Shown: in pieces, positions 49,082 through 62,826 of the stretch
Layout of the letters: each line of letters begins with the position of its first letter
Position numbering within the stretch: position 1 is the stretch's first letter
Source of the DNA: Balanoglossus misakiensis
Taxonomy: Eukaryota; Hemichordata
DNA: 64,000 bases
Direction of reading: 5' to 3'
NCBI GenBank assembly: GCA_040954595.2
Contig: CM082588.2
Location: 7,192,001 to 7,256,000, forward strand
Position numbers and translations under genes: made by a program
Notes under the pieces: generated by a model
Told to the model about the DNA's origin: nothing
Seen by the model: only the letters and a program-made list of their open reading frames with translations
The model's database searches: none

Positions 49082-50314
49082 GGAGAGAGAGAGAGAGAGA
49101 GAGAGATCATTTGCGGTAGTGTTTAACATGTGATACCTTCATAAAGTTAATATTTATACAAGTAATAAATCAAACTACGATGTTTTTTCTGCTTTTTCAA
49201 TTGTATTTACACACTACATGTATTAATTAAGTTAACTTTGGATGTTTACTTATAACATTCCACGTACAAGCAAAGTAGCAAATATACAAATATAGATAAA
49301 AACTAGATATATACTTACCGGCTGGATTTTGTAGAGGCACAGTCAAACACAGATATGTACAACAACAAAATCAGAGAGAGAGAGAGAGAGACAGAGAGAG
49401 AGAGAGAGATAGAGAGAGAGAGAAAGAAAGAAAGAGAGAGAGAGAGATCATTTATGGTAGTGTTAAACATGTGATAACCTTCATAAAGTTAATATTTATA
49501 CAAGTAAGAAATCAAACTTTTTTTCTTCTAATTTTAGTATATTTACACACTACATGTCTGGAGTGAACTTTGGATGTTTACTTATAACATTCCACGTACA
49601 AGCAAAGTAGTAAATATACAAATATAGATACAAACTAGATATATACATACATCCTGGATTTTGTAGAAGCAAAGTCAAACACCGGTAGGTACAACAACAA
49701 AGGCAGAGAGAGAGAGAGAACATTTACGCTAGTGTTAAACATGTGATACCTTCGTATAGTTAATATTTATACAAGTAATATATCAAACTATGATGTTTTT
49801 CTTCTAATTTAAGTATATTTACACACTACATGTCTAAAGTAAAGTAACTTTGGATGTTTATTTATAACAATCACGGACTAGCAAAGTAGTAAATATACAT
49901 ATATAGATAAGAACTAGATATATACTTACCAACTGGATTTTGTAGAGGCAAAAATCAAACATCGGTAGGTACAACAACAGAGAGAGGGGGGGGAGAGAGA
50001 GAGTCTCATTTACGTTAGTGTTGACCATGTGATACATTCCTAAAGTTAATATATATACAAGTAATATATCAAACTAGTAGTATGATGTTTTTCATCTAAT
50101 TTAAGTATACTTACACACTACATGTCTAAAGTAAACTTTGGATGTTTACTTATAACATTCCACGTACTAGCAAAGTAGTAAATATACAAATAACATTCCA
50201 CGTACTAGCAAAGTAGTAAATATACAAATATAGATAAGAACTAGATATGTACGTACCCTCTGGATTTTGTAGAGGCAAAATCAAACACCAGTAGGTCGAA
50301 CAAAAAAGGTAGAG

Positions 50315-50316
<2 letters not shown>

Positions 50317-50382
<66 letters not shown>

Positions 50383-50390
50383 TGATAGAT

Positions 50391-50392
<2 letters not shown>
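50317..50392. repeat. (GATA)n tetranucleotide microsatellite
   Basis: About 17 GATA units replacing part of the GA tract in one satellite unit of array B. The sense strand is still pyrimidine-rich apart from the repeated A. Confidence 0.9.
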
Positions 50393-50442
<50 letters not shown>

Positions 50443-50599
50443 GTTATGGCAGTATTCAACATGTGATCCCTTTCTTAAGTTAATATAAATATAATTAGCA
50501 AAACAAAGTATGATGTTCTTCTGAGTGAAATATATTTGAACACAGTAAACTTACATCCTGGTTTCCGAAGGCAAATGCCACCAGTGGTGGGTTTATCGA

Positions 50600-50693
<94 letters not shown>

Positions 50694-50953
50694 ATTTACG
50701 CTAGTGATAACCATGTGATACCTTCGTATACTTAATATTTATGCATTGTCAAGTAAGAAATCAAACTATGATGTTTTTTTCTTCTAATTGAAGTTTATTT
50801 ACACACTACATGTCTACAGTTAAATTTGGATGTTTACTTATAACATTCCACGTACAAGCAAAGTAGTAAATATACATATATAGATAAGAACTAATATATA
50901 CTTACCCTCTGTAATTTGTAGAGGCAAAGTCAAACATCGGTAGGTACAACAAC

Positions 50954-50994
<41 letters not shown>

Positions 50995-51232
50995 ATGTGA
51001 TCCCTTCATAATGTTAATGACTTATATAAGTAAAAAGATATCTTATAATTTTACACCAAATCAACATTGTTCAGATAACTACAGCACAATTCCCAGTCAG
51101 TGGTATCAGGCATAAAATAAGGCTTGTCGTTAGTTTTTGTTGTAAAATTGACAAAGCACTGCTTGATACTAGACTATATTATTGTAAAAAAATTACGTCA
51201 TGATAAAACTAAAAAAACTTCATGCTACTTAC

Positions 51233-51237
51233 CTTTT
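51233..51237 (-). CDS. Gene B candidate 5-nt microexon AAAAG
   Basis: The sense strand reads CTCTCTATGCTGCAG, then AAAAG, then GTAAGTAGC. It matches copy A in acceptor, exon and donor, while surrounding intron sequence carries indels and substitutions. That pattern supports selection on these few bases. Confidence 0.55.
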
Positions 51238-51552
51238 CTGCAGCATAGAGAGAGTGAGAGGGAGGAGGAAACAGAAAATTCATTTGTCATTTATCATGCA
51301 ATTCCCGAGGTCGAGGAGTAGAAACTTACACACTGTCAACTGTATCCTATGTTGTAAATAAATTCAGATCAATGGAAAGAAGGGTGTATGAAAATATGGA
51401 AGGATTTTAGGATAACTCGTTTGTGGCATCTAAGTTTTAAGATGCTCTGAATACTATACTATACAACTAACAATACAATACAGTACGAGCATTTCAGTGT
51501 AATGTCTATCAGTACAGAACTTTCTTGTTATTGACATGTTTTGTTATATTAC

Positions 51553-51753
51553 CTTCGTATTTCTCTACTTCATTAACTAATTCAGGCCTCTTGATTTCTT
51601 TAAGAATGGTAGACAATGGAGATGTGATATACTTGTTGATAACTCCGTCATTCTCTAAAGCCTGTAACAGACCTAATGTGGTTGTAATGGTGTTAAGATC
51701 TCTGCCTGCGAGATATCTTTCTCCTATCACTTTCTTCATTCTTGATATTTCAT
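51553..51753 (-). CDS. Gene B exon 2: death-effector-like domain
   Basis: 201 nt, phase 1 in and out, with the same helices as A. It reads GRDLNTITTTLGLLQALEND then GVINKYITSPLSTILKEIKR. Changes are mostly surface-type substitutions. Frame and splice sites are intact. Confidence 0.72.
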
Positions 51754-52027
51754 CTGTAATCCAAGAGATCAACACTAAATTATATTTTTAAGCCCTGTGC
51801 TATTTCGTTAATTGAAATGTGTTTAGAATGGAATGAGCTTAGGCAAACCGTGGTTATTTATAAGGGTACGATATACAAAACCAGAACCGTTCAGGAATTA
51901 TATTTTTGTTTCTTCTATCAAGTATCGAAGTCCTAAACAATCAAAGTATATTTTATACGATATAGGGAACCTGGTCGTTATAGCTACACAATAGGCTAAA
52001 GAAGTATCATATAGTAAATTTATGTAC

Positions 52028-52232
52028 CTCCTGTTATTTCTCGATTAAGTTTCTCCTTCAAATCGTTCCAATGGCTTTGTAGAATATCAACCGAACTAAT
52101 TTCGTCTTCCTCTGTGTCTGACTCTTCACCACTCTCTTCTGACTCTTCACTCTCTTCAGACTCTTCCATATCCTCCCGCTCGTCATCCTCTCCCATTTCT
52201 TCCAAATTCTCATCCGGGAACTTTGACGCCAT
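52028..52232 (-). CDS. Gene B exon 1: start codon and acidic N-terminus
   Basis: 205 nt from the ATG at 52232, exit phase 1. The acidic tract has additional EES triplets (18 nt more than A), so the low-complexity part expands by slippage while staying in frame. The death-fold start HWNDLKEKLNREITG follows. Confidence 0.8.
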
Positions 52233-52544
52233 GGTATATACTTCAATCGTACAGCATGCCTGTAAAATTGTATGAACTCAACTTCGAGATTTAGTAAATA
52301 GAAGGTGTTTACAGTTTTTATTTTCTTCCAAGTTTTCCCCTGGGAGACTAAAATACTTGATATCTTAGGAATGAATATAGATACCATTGCCTCCGTGCAG
52401 TTTATAGTATCATTTTGAATACAATACCATCTTGATTGTTATGTTGTAAATGGTTGTGTGTTCCTGCAGTAATATCTCGCGTTCTGTCCCACTAGTCCTG
52501 TTTCAAAATGACCTACATTGCACGTCCTATACACATGTATAGCA

Positions 52545-52765
52545 TGCTCCGATTGGTTAATCTGCTTCTCTAAGGTCCACTGGCGGGGCACTGATTGGAT
52601 GGACCTCATGCGCTAGGTCTCATTATTATGTATTATTCAATTTACAGCTCCCTGATTGGTTAATGCGTAGAGATGTTCCTCTCATTATGTAGGACCTCAT
52701 GTGTTAGGTTTCACTACCATGCAGGAAGTGGACTTTAAATTACTAGATGGACCAATCACTGATGT
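52545..52765. promoter_or_regulatory. CCAAT-box cluster 5' of gene B
   Basis: Four ATTGG/CCAAT motifs at the same relative places as in unit A (about 52552, 52595, 52654 and 52752). Conservation between copies supports a function but may only reflect recent duplication. Confidence 0.3.
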
Positions 52766-53689
52766 CGGTACATATGTGATGGACCTCAGACTTACGAAAC
52801 AGGACTGCTGAAACCAACCAAATATTTTCAGTGACCTGCGCATGACCTGCGCATGCCATGCGCAGGTCAATAAATGACCACTCATGACGATGTTTACTCA
52901 GCTATCTTCTAGCATATACATGATACACGAACTCTATTAATAGTCAGTCTGGTGTGTCAAGGAACACGTTTCAAAATATAATTGAAATTTCTCAACAAAA
53001 ACGATTTCTGTGAACTAAACCGAAATGAACTAAATTAAAATGAATTAAATAAAACTGTAATTGTGTATACAAATTCAAGTATATTCTGGGCGTGATAAGG
53101 GACTGGTGACCTAAATATTGTCGTTACAACAAGTAGGCTACAATGCGTACTTAGTTGTCGCCATTTTTTGTGCCAACCTCAACCAGTACTGTAGTGGATT
53201 CTACATTAGAAATCGAATACGTTGACAAAGAAAAAATCATATTGAATCATGTCAGTTCATAATAAATAAGTAAAGTTAAAAAAACTCACTCAGCTGCGCA
53301 ACTCTGTATCCGGGTTCAAATTTGCCAGCGGGAGTGACAACAGAGGTCGTTTAGCGTGGATGATTGCACTTTGACACGGATATAAATTCCAGGCTGTGAC
53401 ACTATGCAACACACAACACAAAACTAAGCAACGCTGTCAGATGGAAACACTTCTCACATAAAGATTTGAAAGGGGGAATCACTATTTTGAACACTGTTTT
53501 ATCATGTTCTCTTTTCGCGTATTACACACTTACTGAATTATATTAAGAATGGGGAGCATTTACCTTGATTTAAAAAAACTGCGAGTTAACAGGAAAATGC
53601 TGTAAAATCAGGCGGGACATTCGAAATCCTCGGGCCAATGTTTGTTATAGCACCATGACTCTATTCGTCTCCTGTATGTGGACATGTAA

Positions 53690-54421
53690 AAGACAAGGAG
53701 AGTAGAGCTAAAGCAGCCAGCAAGTCAACAAACAAATGACACAGACGGGGATGACCATTTCACAACCTTGCGATTGAACCGTGACACAATCACGAAGAAC
53801 TATTGACCTGGTGGCTTTTAGACGACCGACCTAAGAAAAATCGCGTCAAGGACACGGTGGTCCCATTGAGTGATTACACAAGAAAAAGTCTACACCGGAG
53901 TACATGGCCATAGACAGACAGACACACACACACACACATAGAGAGAGATCAATGGGCAAACACTGACTGACCCATAAGCTGCCAATGGCATATGTACTGT
54001 ACATACACTAAATAGAACAGCTGGCCTATTTAAAACTTAGCCAGTTTTGTAATCATTCAGGAATTTGCTGTGTATATAAATCTCAGGAAGGGGTTCCTGG
54101 ACCAAATTCACATTTTTCCAGCTATTTTGCATATTTTTGGCAATGACAACTTCATTTGAACAAACTCCCATCTACAGCCCAGCCTGCATCTACACACCAA
54201 ATATTGAGGTCATACACGCTGCGGTTTTCAAGTTTTTGATGTGGACGGACATCCATCCATCCATACATACATACATACAGACGCAACTGATTCCAAAAGG
54301 TCCCATGGTACATACCAATGGGACCTATAAAGACGTGTTCTTCGTACCTGTGTGCACTAAATTGGTTGAGACCAGGTCACGCCATAAAGTGAGAAGAAAA
54401 TGGTGGACATACAAGCAATAA
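53690..54421 (+). pseudogene. Broken copy of the 30970-31212 ORF with an insertion
   Basis: The 5' part (GTCAACAAACAAATGACACA) aligns with 30970-31110 but has small frame-breaking indels. About 480 bp (near 53840-54325) is then inserted, containing CA and GACA repeats and a GGTCCCATTG / CAATGGGACC inverted pair near its two ends. The ORF resumes as VFFVPVCTKLVETRSRHKVR to the same stop. The ancestral ORF is thus disrupted here. Confidence 0.55.
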
Positions 54422-54538
54422 AATGACAAAGCAGTATCACAGATAACGAATACTTCCAGACTTTATTAAATATTCAAATTACAAATTTTAATATATTTAA
54501 AGCTATTTACAATGATAATTTGCTGTAGAAAAAATATT

Positions 54539-57500
54539 GTCTTTGGGGGAAGGGTCACATTTTACAGTTTAGGTGTGCTCTGAATCCCCCCGCCCACCCG
54601 CTGTAATTTCTGAAGCCCCCCTAAGTCATAACAAGGATCGACTCTTTTGGAGTTTGCCATTCATGGACTGTGCAATAAATAACCGTACCGTAAAAACAGC
54701 AAATCGGTGATTTTCGTGACGTCTCCCGTTTTCACATTTCCATTCTGCGCATGCGTCATTCAAATCCAACGGCCAACAGACGAACCCTAACAACATTTAG
54801 GAAGCCGTCATTATTTACGGCCGGGGGATACTCAGAAGTTTAGAGTTTCTAGTGAAATTCCTCCGACCCCCAGGCCGTAAAATAATGACGGCTCCCTCAC
54901 CGTGGATAAATGGAATATGGTAAGAAATAAACATATACATGAGCAGGTTTGGGTCTAAGCGAAAACCTTCAACCATCTAGCAGCAGCAGCATATTATAGA
55001 TTTTCAAACAAGAAGGTCAACACACTCCATGAAGATGTATGATGTAGCATAATTCATGCATCGTTCAATCATATCAGCCATCTCCAAACTTTGGGTTATT
55101 TTGCTTCTAACATGCTGCTCTATCTTGACAACAGTCGCGAGTTTTTACACGGCGAACTGCTCCTATGACTAAGAAAATGAGGGAAAGCTTGAAACCAAAT
55201 CGCACCAATAAACACTCATCTCGAAGTTCGGAAGAGGTTTTTCATCTAGCTGTGGAAACACAGCTGTTCCGCCCGGGGTGTATGCTAATTCATGAATTAG
55301 CATATCCCCCCCCCCCCCGGCGGAACAGCTGCGTTTCCACAGCTATTTTTCATCCATACCTGCTATCCTCTTTGCGCATTAATATCGACCTTCTCTGCGT
55401 TCTGGGGGCAATTTCTGAGGGACATACTCTCAATCGACATTCGGTTTACCTTCTCGACCAATCCGTAAGGTAGCAGCGTTGTGATTGGCTATAAGTTTTT
55501 GCATCATATACAAAAGTCGATCTAGGGGTCTTAAAAAATCCCAGACGCGCTTTGTATGATAGTTACGACAGCTTGCATTCACGCAAATATCAGCCGGATA
55601 TCTCAAAGCATTGGCACAAAACATTGAGAAAACTGTTTTGGGGAAGGTTGTTTAAATTTCCTGTCACGTGATAGTTGTGCAAAAATTATCACACAGATGC
55701 CACTAAAATGTCCCCCTATAACTAAGCTTTCCGAAAATATATACTTTGGGGGAATTCTGAGTTCAAAAATTACCAGAGAAATGTTTATTTCAAAGAGTGA
55801 ATTTCTTATTCTGCATCCTTAAAACAATTTAATACAAAGACACATTCTTATACTGTAAGCAAAATGCTGTAAATATTTCACACGTTTTTTTAAATTCACT
55901 GTTTTCACCGATTGATAAATCCGTTACAATAAATTCCAGTGATTGTAAAATTACAATAAAACTCATTGTTATATAGCCAAATCCACCAATCTAATACCTA
56001 GTCAATGTGCCATAACACTAAAAGTGTGAAATTACATCTCGAGCTTTGTGTGCACATATTGCTTGCAAAACTGAGAGTTTAAGGGTACACCCAATAGATA
56101 AGACATAAGAATACTGTCCTTAATTTCAATAAAATTATGTGTAGACTAACATTTCAGAATTTATCAAATACATTTGAATGGGATTATAAAAATACTGTTT
56201 ACAAACAGTGACCTAGTTTTGAGTTATTTCGCCATAAAGAAATATATTTTCTGGTAGTAATTTTATGACAGACGTTTTACGCGTATAATCTATAGTTGCA
56301 TATTGTGACCAATAAAAAATGTTTTAAACATATTCTTACTGTAAGAAAAATGTATGCTGTAAAAAAATTAATGTTTCACTCGGTTTTAATTTCACTTTTT
56401 TCAATGATTGATAAATCCGCTAAAATGAATGCAAGTGAAAATGTAAAATTACAATAAAACTCACTGTTATATAGCAAAATCCGTGTATTCAATACCTAGT
56501 GATTGTGCCCAATCACTGAAAGAGAGAAATGACATCTCAGTGAAAATAAATGGTTTAAAAGTAACCCACGTGAGAAGTGTAGTATATTCGTGATAAAAGT
56601 ATCCTGAAAACGGTTTTCAAATCCATGAAATCACATTAAAAGTTTTATATTCTGAATAATAGAACAGTCTAAAAGGGTATAAATGCTGATTATATTTTGT
56701 TGAACACAAATCCTTTTGAAGTAAGGTACTAGCTATAAAATCCTATATATCGCACTAAAGAGTTTCTCACACATTCCTGAAAACAACACACGAGTAGAAT
56801 CTTCAAAAGTATGGTAACAATTTTTTTTTTCTATTTTTAGAGTGATTAACTCTGCCTAACAATAACTATACTTCTCTTCATCTATGGTTCAAGTGTATAT
56901 ACTTTACTGTTGCTAAGTGTGCTGATGTTGCTATGCACACACGGAAGTTGCCTTTGGCGTTCATGGACGCCATTTTGTGCCACAGTAAACATAGTAACTT
57001 CACCAAACTGCATTCTTTTCAAATTGTTACTTATGTTGGAATATTCTAAAATATTCGCCTTGGATATCTGAACAACAAGAGCTCTTCACAACAAAAACGT
57101 AGGCGAGAACTTATTGAAACTATTAAAAGTAAAAAGCAGTGACGCAAATTCGCCAAATGAATAAACAAAATCCAAATTTCCATGAGTATTTTACATCTTA
57201 AGGGAACAATGCACTGACTAGGGCATTTCTAAAGATTGACATTTCACACTAATTCATATAGGCATTCTAAAATACTCTTTGTGATTTCTTGTTGATCATG
57301 ACAGATAGTTATCAAAATGTGCACAAATATGAGGAAAAAGTATAACTGTTACTTTACATTGTACTTTTTCAAACGATTAGTGGATACCGGGACCATGCTT
57401 ACATATAAAAGCACATTGTTTGGTCAAGCTCAGGGACTTCCCCCAATCCCTTTTAAGTATATGACTTCCACAAATTATTGTCAAAATTGAAACAGTGCCC

Positions 57501-57838
57501 CGATCTCTGTGTGCAAATACTGCTTACACAACTGAGAGTTTGAGGATGCATCCAAAACAACATGCTGATTATACATTTTGTAGAATAGAAGTAATTTGAA
57601 GTAAGGTCCTCTGTAAGATCGCACAGAAGTAGTTGTATGCAGTAATTTTGTTCATTGTTTTGACATGGAACTCATTCTGAGTTCAAGTTGCCCGGCCCCA
57701 TACACCAAACATTTACAGATCCTTCATAGGAATATCTCAGATTGCCTAACGGTACCTACTTCTTTAATTTATGTCTTGTTCAAGTGCATTTACATTGCAG
57801 TCACTGAGTGTCTGTTGTTGCAACATAGTCTTTGGTGT
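54539..57838. other. Non-coding block downstream of gene C
   Basis: Homologous to 11303-14602, with fold-back elements at about 54800-54896 and 55247-55345. Its right end (about 57420-57838) resembles A rather than B. No gene seen. Confidence 0.6.
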
Positions 57839-59081
57839 TCATACACAACACTCTTTCTTGAACGCGTCATGTGTCTCGCGAATGACATCGGAGTCACGGA
57901 GCATTTCCTTCATGCGTTGTGCCCTCTCAAAAGCATAGTCGTACCCGTCAAATACTTCTGCGAGGCGTGTATACCAAAGATCGATATCTCCTTCTCTCTC
58001 CACGTCAGTGACGCCCACATCGACAGTCACTGCCTTGACCGTGTCACTCGAGAAGATCTTGTTCAGAAACTTCGCCAGGCCTGAGTTTCTGTTGAGGAGG
58101 ACTGGTATGCCTGCTGCAATGGCTTCTAAACCAACCATGCCAAACGGCTCTCTATGGGATGGCAGGAGACATATGTGACTCAGCTGTATATCATCTTGTA
58201 GATTCTTTGCTCCAGATGGATACAAATCACATTGTAGGTGCCCAGTAGTTATATGCGGATGTATGTATTCACGTGCAGGCTGCAGTTGCTCTTGTTGGAT
58301 ACCAGTGATTCGCCAGACAGGGGGTTCAAAAGAATAGCTCCCACTTTTGCTTTTGGCTATATATTTACTTATGCCACGAGCAGCGAGGTCATATCCTACC
58401 AATCCTGAGACGGCATCAACTCTTCCATAGGTGAGAATTTGTGCTTTGCCATTCTTCGGCGGTTTCTTTATTTGAATGTCGAAGAAACTTCCATCTGGTA
58501 ATGGTAGGAACAGCTCATGTTTGATCGATTGCACCATTCTCTGACTATTTTCAAAGTGATCATACGCACGTGGTCCAACGGAGAAAACTACATCAGCACG
58601 GCTGGCTTCTTCAATTAGTTTTGTCTCCTTTTGCTGGATTCGGGTTGGTGTGAATTCATCACTTTGAACCTCGATGTCTTCTGGGAGAACGTGGTTGAAG
58701 AGGATGACCTTCTTTTCTGGGAAGTACTCTTTCTGTATATTCAGTGCGGCACTTGATGTGGATGACAGATGGCCTATCACAACCCTGACATCTTGGATCT
58801 CCCTCAAAGATGGATAGTGGCTTGAATAATATGTAGTCAGCCAGTCAATGGGTGGCGTTGTTCCCGACGTAGAATCACGATTTCGAGCAGTTGTTGGCAG
58901 CATAAGATTAACCATCTTTGACACTGCATCGTCTCCATCTTCTTTACTTGCCCGAAGAGCCATCGCACGTACTTGTCGACTAGTTTTAGCAGCAAGACCA
59001 GAAATTAGTCGATGGACAGTTGATGTGCTATCAGCTGTCTTAGAGTCCCACCGATCTCCAACAACAAGAACAGTACCTTCG
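57839..59081 (-). CDS. Gene C last exon: GT4-like glycosyltransferase domain
   Basis: 1243 nt after the acceptor TTTGTCCGCAG. The frame opens SEGTVLVVGDRWDSKTADST with no methionine needed, so the true exon extends about 118 nt beyond the first ATG at 58963. The signature is LLPSHREPFGMVGLEAIAAG: this copy has the canonical EPFG, whereas A and B have EPHG. One codon is lost near KNLQDDIQLSH. Ends ECCV. Intact. Confidence 0.85.
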
Positions 59082-59587
59082 CTGCGGACAAATATAAAAT
59101 GGAATCTTTATTACACTGGGCCAGAACACATCACACTTCTGACAGCACAACCTTCCTACAATAATCATGCAAAACTACAACAAACCACGACCATTTTTCA
59201 ACCCAAAAGAGTTAACGTTGGTCCCAGGCACCTGTCTAAGGTTCGACCCAGAGGTTACAATTTTGGACGTGACTCGTTGACACAGTGTACAGTGCGTGCA
59301 CGAGGAAACAGACCTCTCAACCGCTGTTACAAATATTCTTCACAAACATACATAAACAAAACCATGCAGCTTTAGCTTAGCTGCCACAAATACTATGATC
59401 CACCAAGTACAATTATCAACACAGGGTGAATAGTTTTATTACACGAGGCATTGCAGTCTCGTTAAAATTTGGATAGTGCATCAGAAGTCATGATAATTAC
59501 TCTTTATAGAAATAAATTATATCACATATACTCTGATGTTCATAGAAGAAAAATGAATATATAAAATATATGAAAAAATAGATGTAC

Positions 59588-59669
59588 CTTCCACTGATTT
59601 CAGAATATCTCCTTTTGGAGGATTGTCTGGTTGTTTCCTTTGGAACCACTTGGTCCTGTTGTTTTTGAT
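59588..59669 (-). CDS. Gene C linker exon
   Basis: 82 nt, phase 1 to 2. It encodes DQKQQDQVVPKETTRQSSKR, much diverged from A and B and one codon shorter but still in frame, as expected for a disordered linker. Confidence 0.7.
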
Positions 59670-60045
59670 CTACAATGTAGAAATTCAATTGACGATAATA
59701 TAAATGTGTATAACCACAAAATAAAGTTGTGTCATGGTCTTGTCATGGTTTTTAGTAAGAGCATGGACGATAAAAATCGAAACTCTATACCATTCTAAAT
59801 TTATATACACATTTATGAAGTTTATACCATTAACATTAAATTATAAGACCACTGGTCTTACGTTAACCCAAACTATATATTAACTCTTTTTTTAAAAGTG
59901 GTAATCGTAAAACGGGGCTTTTCTGGTAATTGTGGTGGTAATCGCTTGACAAGAGTTTAATTTAGGGAAAATTTATTGCGTGTACATCTTCAAAGTTTTA
60001 GCACAGCCTTAATGAATTGTCATTCCAAACTAATAAATCACTCAC

Positions 60046-61309
60046 CAGTGTACCATATGTCCAGATCTGCAGGACACCATTCCTGCGTGGCACTCCTTGG
60101 ACAAGTAGCTTTTGGTGGACTTTCCACTTCGCTGATTACTGCGCATCGGTCATCGGTGTCTTCAGAACCTGGAAGTAATTCTCCCGGCTTATGTTGTGGA
60201 CACAGACACTTGACGCAGACGTCGTATTCTAACCTTGGTGCGTACGTACGGATAAGCTTCTTTAACTCCTTTTCAACTATCATTCTCACTTTCCTGAGAT
60301 GTCGTGGTTGTAGTTCTGGTGTGCATTTGGGGTTGATGAAAACGATTGCCTTCAGCTCGATATCAGACCCTATTTTACACAGAATGACATGGAAATTCTC
60401 CTTCTCGATGAATATACGAGCTCTGTGCTTGCGTAAAACCATTTTCTGGTTTGGCCACTGCTTCAGGCACCGGACAACAAGTCGGTAGAATAGCCCTTCA
60501 GGAAGGAAATTACCCCCGAAATGGAAGTAAATTGGACAGCAGGATTTTGTGTCTGCTGGGCAGATGGCTCCATTCTTCCCTTCTGCATCTTCCTTGAGAA
60601 GGCTTGGTAGGTAGTATACGGGCCTGCTTCCATGCGAGTCGGGTATTTTGCATATGACATCATACTCTTCCAGTGTTTTCAGTAGAACCACCTTGTCTTC
60701 TGAGCGGTCATGACGTTTCAGGAGATAATCCACCAGTTCATCCTGTAATCTGCCTTCATGATCTAACTCATCAATCAGATTGCATATTCGTGGGGGGACA
60801 TCCAACTCTTCTCTGTAAGTAATTGATTGGGTTATCAATATCTTGAAAAGATTCACCAACCACCCCACATCCAAGATGATGGTGTCTGCGAGTTCTGGTA
60901 TTGACTTGAAGTGTAGTATTTCCCCAACATCGTGATAGAACCCCAAAGCCTGGTTTATCTCATCTTCTTCCATTTTCAACTTCTTGCCCAGACTTTTTGC
61001 TTCATCTAGAGTTATCTTCTCTCTTTCAAGCTGCCTCATTGAAAGTTCCATGTGTATCCATTTCGCTGGAACTCTCCCAAGGAAGAAATAGTCCTTGGCA
61101 AACTGTTGTATCTTTGTGCGGAGTTGTTCAACGTTTGGATCAACAGTAGTGGTCTTGTCTTCTTGCCTTGATTTATTGTCAATGGCAATCATGTCTATAA
61201 GATGTTCATTGACGACCTTAGTAGCATGTTTTCTCAGGTAATCCCTGATTTCTTTAAGACGTTTCTTGGCTTCTACTTCAATGTCTTTGTCATCGTCTGA
61301 ACCGTCTCC
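60046..61309 (-). CDS. Gene C COR-domain exon
   Basis: 1264 nt, phase 0 to 1, B-like (FFLGRVPAKW, WYTG end). Unique changes include KWIHMELSMRQLEREKIT and HFGGNFLPEGLF. All COR landmarks are intact. Confidence 0.87.
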
Positions 61310-61530
61310 CTGAGAAGGGAATGCATGAAACAGTTACATGTACATGCATGCTACGATTCAGAAATTGTAGTAATGGTATTTAACAACAAAGAATTTAATA
61401 TCAAATCATAGCAGATGACCATATCAATGCTAATAAAACAATATCACCAACGTCATTGTATTCGTCATCATCATGCATCAGAAAATGACATATTAACAAA
61501 GAAGTTGATACATTCCGTGTATCATCCTAC

Positions 61531-61685
61531 CTGCAGTAGTAAGTCTTTCTTCGTTCCTAGTATAATGACTGGTGGTGCAGGTGTTTTATCCACAATGTCA
61601 CTTGGTCGAGCATGCGTATGGATTGAATTCATCCAAAAATGCAGGAACTCTACAAAAGAAGTCATTGTCAACGACATAATCCTCG
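61531..61685 (-). CDS. Gene C Roc exon with TKKD motif
   Basis: 155 nt, phase 1 to 0, almost identical to copy A (18225-18379) including flanking intron, in contrast to B. It lies in an A-like tract. Confidence 0.75.
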
Positions 61686-61939
61686 CTTCATTAACAGATT
61701 ATGAAATATTTTATGCCATTCAAACCCAGACATATCAGACCAATTCAAGTAGCAAGCGTGTCCGCGCACATAACCACTAGGCTAAATTCCCGCCCACCTC
61801 AATGTTCAAAATATTCACAATATGTGAAAAGCACGTGAACAAGTGTACAATCTTGAAACCTTCGTTTGAAGTAATTTGCAACAAAAATGCACCATATTAT
61901 TAAAAAAAGGCGTCGATGTCCCAATTAAAAGCTACGCAC

Positions 61940-62042
61940 CCTTAACAGTCCATCCATCTTCAATTTTGGTTGACATGATGTCGTCCAGAGATTTGGTAAG
62001 ATCGGTGACAAGAATATAAATAACTCTTGAGGCAAGGAACAC
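61940..62042 (-). CDS. Gene C Roc exon, VFLASRVIYILVTDL segment
   Basis: 103 nt, phase 0 to 1. The pyrimidine tract before the acceptor is a (CT)n run followed by alternating (CA)n (plus-strand GTGTGT), unlike A and B, which may alter acceptor strength. Confidence 0.8.
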
Positions 62043-62049
62043 CTGTGTA

Positions 62050-62132
<83 letters not shown>

Positions 62133-62300
62133 AACAGAGACATAGTCTGAGACACAGTTTATTCAGCCTACCGTTGCAAAAAAGTACACACGAATCGAGA
62201 AATGGTGTCCGCCAGCTAAGGATTAGTAAAAGATTTGAAGTATCATTGCTAAAAGGTTGCAGCCCATGGATCAAAAAGAGAGTATTGGGTGTACACAAAC

Positions 62301-62587
62301 CTGATGAGTTATATAATAGACATTCTGTCCCGCGTAATCCCACAAACTGAAGTACATGTCGGGTTTATCAACATCACTAACTTCTTCCAAGCGACGTTCC
62401 AACCGTTTCCGAACATCTTTCGTTTGTTCTTCTTTCAGTTTTAAATCATCAAGTAAGGCATCGACTTGAGGTGAATCCTCGTAGGCTGAATTGCTTGAAC
62501 TCTTCTTGATTCCAATGAGAAGAACATCTGCAAGCATCTCCTTGGTTTTTTCGACAGATCTTTTGCCTTGGTATTTGGTGACATATT
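62301..62587 (-). CDS. Gene C Roc exon with DYAGQ motif
   Basis: 287 nt, phase 1 to 0. It is A-like over most of its length (SNSAYEDSPQVDALLDDLKL) but B-like at its sense 5' end, marking an exchange breakpoint near 62516-62547. DYAGQ is intact. Confidence 0.85.
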
Positions 62588-62826
62588 CTAATGAAAAGGT
62601 AGAAAACCGCCAATCCTAATAGTTTAAACGAAATCAATGCAGTACCTGTGTGTACAGCCCAATTGGCTAATATTTTCGCCTATTTTCACTGCTTTGTTTT
62701 CTGTATTAATTGCAGGTCCTGATTTGAGTTTGAATCATAAATTGAAATTGTTATCTACGTCACTCACTTATCTATGTCACATAATTTAAGGAAACAACAT
62801 TTATAACAAACAAAATATTAAAATAC

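Noticed and set aside
50536-50718. Plus-strand RERERE ORFs over GA tracts
   Set aside because: Low-complexity translation of (GA)n on the strand opposite the gene.
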